64,000 bases of DNA from the NCBI RefSeq assembly GCF_004193775.1, contig NC_041004.1:1998718-2062717 (forward strand), read 5' to 3'. The stretch is from Glycine soja (Eukaryota; Streptophyta; Magnoliopsida; Fabales; Fabaceae). The notes under the pieces are model-generated. The model was not told the origin of the DNA. It saw only the letters and a program-made list of their open reading frames with translations, and ran no database searches. A program made the position numbers and the translations under genes. Shown here piece by piece: positions 63,629 to 64,000 of this stretch (the first letter of the stretch is position 1; each line of letters starts with the position of its first letter).

Positions 63629-63692
63629 TCATGCTTTTGCCTGGATATAAAATTTAAATATATAGATAAGAACTTACTCGACTAATAAGATT
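63595..63692. repeat. 27-bp direct repeat linking the LTR end and the kinase exon
   Basis: ATAAGAACTTACTCGACTAA plus TAAGATT occurs at 63595-63621 inside the 3' LTR and at 63666-63692, where it is the end of a kinase exon and its splice donor. The 5' LTR lacks it at the equivalent place (CGATCCGCCCCATAAGG instead). Confidence 0.85.
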
Positions 63693-64000
63693 TTTGGCTT
63701 CTAAAGAAACATTAGGAGTAGAAGGGAAACATAGGTCAACTTTCATTATCCTGCACAAATATAAAATACATTGCATATGCATTGCAAAAGTGACATTTAA
63801 TTTATGATGATAAACTACACACTATATAGAAGTCTCATGAGCTTCCATACCTTTTAAGGTATCAACTTGACTCTCAGCCTCAAATGGAGGAGCACCATAA
63901 AGTAACTCATAGCAAAGGATACCCAGAGTCCAGTTATCAACTGCATAATCATGAGCAGTAGCAGACCTACATGTGAGTGAGGGTATGCACTTGCATCCCC

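Larger units (their letters stand above)
61408..63966 (-). pseudogene. Aurora-3-like kinase, C-terminal exons, probably non-functional
   Basis: Mitotic serine/threonine kinase of the plant AUR3 type. Minus-strand exons: 63966-63851 ([20 protein letters not shown], then [14 protein letters not shown]), 63750-63678 (IMKVDLCFPSTPNVSLEAK, then NLISR, donor GTAAG) and 61506-61408 ([34 protein letters not shown]). Together they cover kinase subdomains IX-XI with the DxW(S/T)xG motif. The first exon ends AAAG where the family needs AAAAG. Joining it to the next exon therefore gives an immediate TAA, implying a one-base deletion. Sequence before HDYAV also deviates from the usual ENKE. The last intron carries a ~2 kb gypsy element. 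Upstream exons lie beyond the window, so an assembly error remains possible. Confidence 0.7.

Overview
The window is nuclear DNA of a flowering plant. It is very AT-rich, has intron-bearing genes with GT-AG junctions, and is full of plant retrotransposon and DNA-transposon debris. Protein similarity and repeat style suggest a legume, most like soybean (Glycine); this is an inference from recognition, not a database match. There are no bacterial operons, CRISPR arrays or rRNA genes, and I could not support any tRNA gene.

Layout. At 319-2271 (+) lie the last four exons of a GAUT4-like pectin galacturonosyltransferase whose 5' part is outside the window. From 2.3 to 27.5 kb there is no intact gene. 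That desert holds AT microsatellites, palindromic elements, a hAT-type MITE with a target-site duplication, LINE and copia remnants, a minisatellite and an extremely small LTR element. At 27785-29928 (+) is an intact three-exon gibberellin 20-oxidase. From 34.8 to 41.3 kb (-) are three decayed tandem copies of an HPR3-like hydroxypyruvate/glyoxylate reductase. At 42673-47623 (-) is a complete six-exon URT1-type RNA uridylyltransferase. A dead LINE follows at 49-51 kb (-). A ~1.9 kb tandem duplication at 52.0-55.85 kb carries, in both copies, a stretch that looks like the 3' end of an organellar group II intron. At 57801-59030 (-) is a single-exon F-box gene. An AT-rich foldback of ~0.7 kb lies at 59.95-60.66 kb. 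At the right edge are the last three recognisable exons of an Aurora-3-like kinase (-). They are split by a non-autonomous Ty3/gypsy element and probably no longer functional.

The genes do not form a pathway. The intact ones act in pectin synthesis (GAUT), gibberellin synthesis (GA20ox), mRNA 3' uridylation (URT1) and probably SCF-type substrate recognition (F-box). No clearly new multi-gene system is visible. The most unusual material is in the repeats: the minimal LTR element, the internally deleted gypsy element whose ORF runs into its own LTR, the duplicated group II intron fragment, a 27-bp patch of kinase exon repeated inside an LTR, and the cluster of dead reductases. All splice sites and element borders were read by eye.
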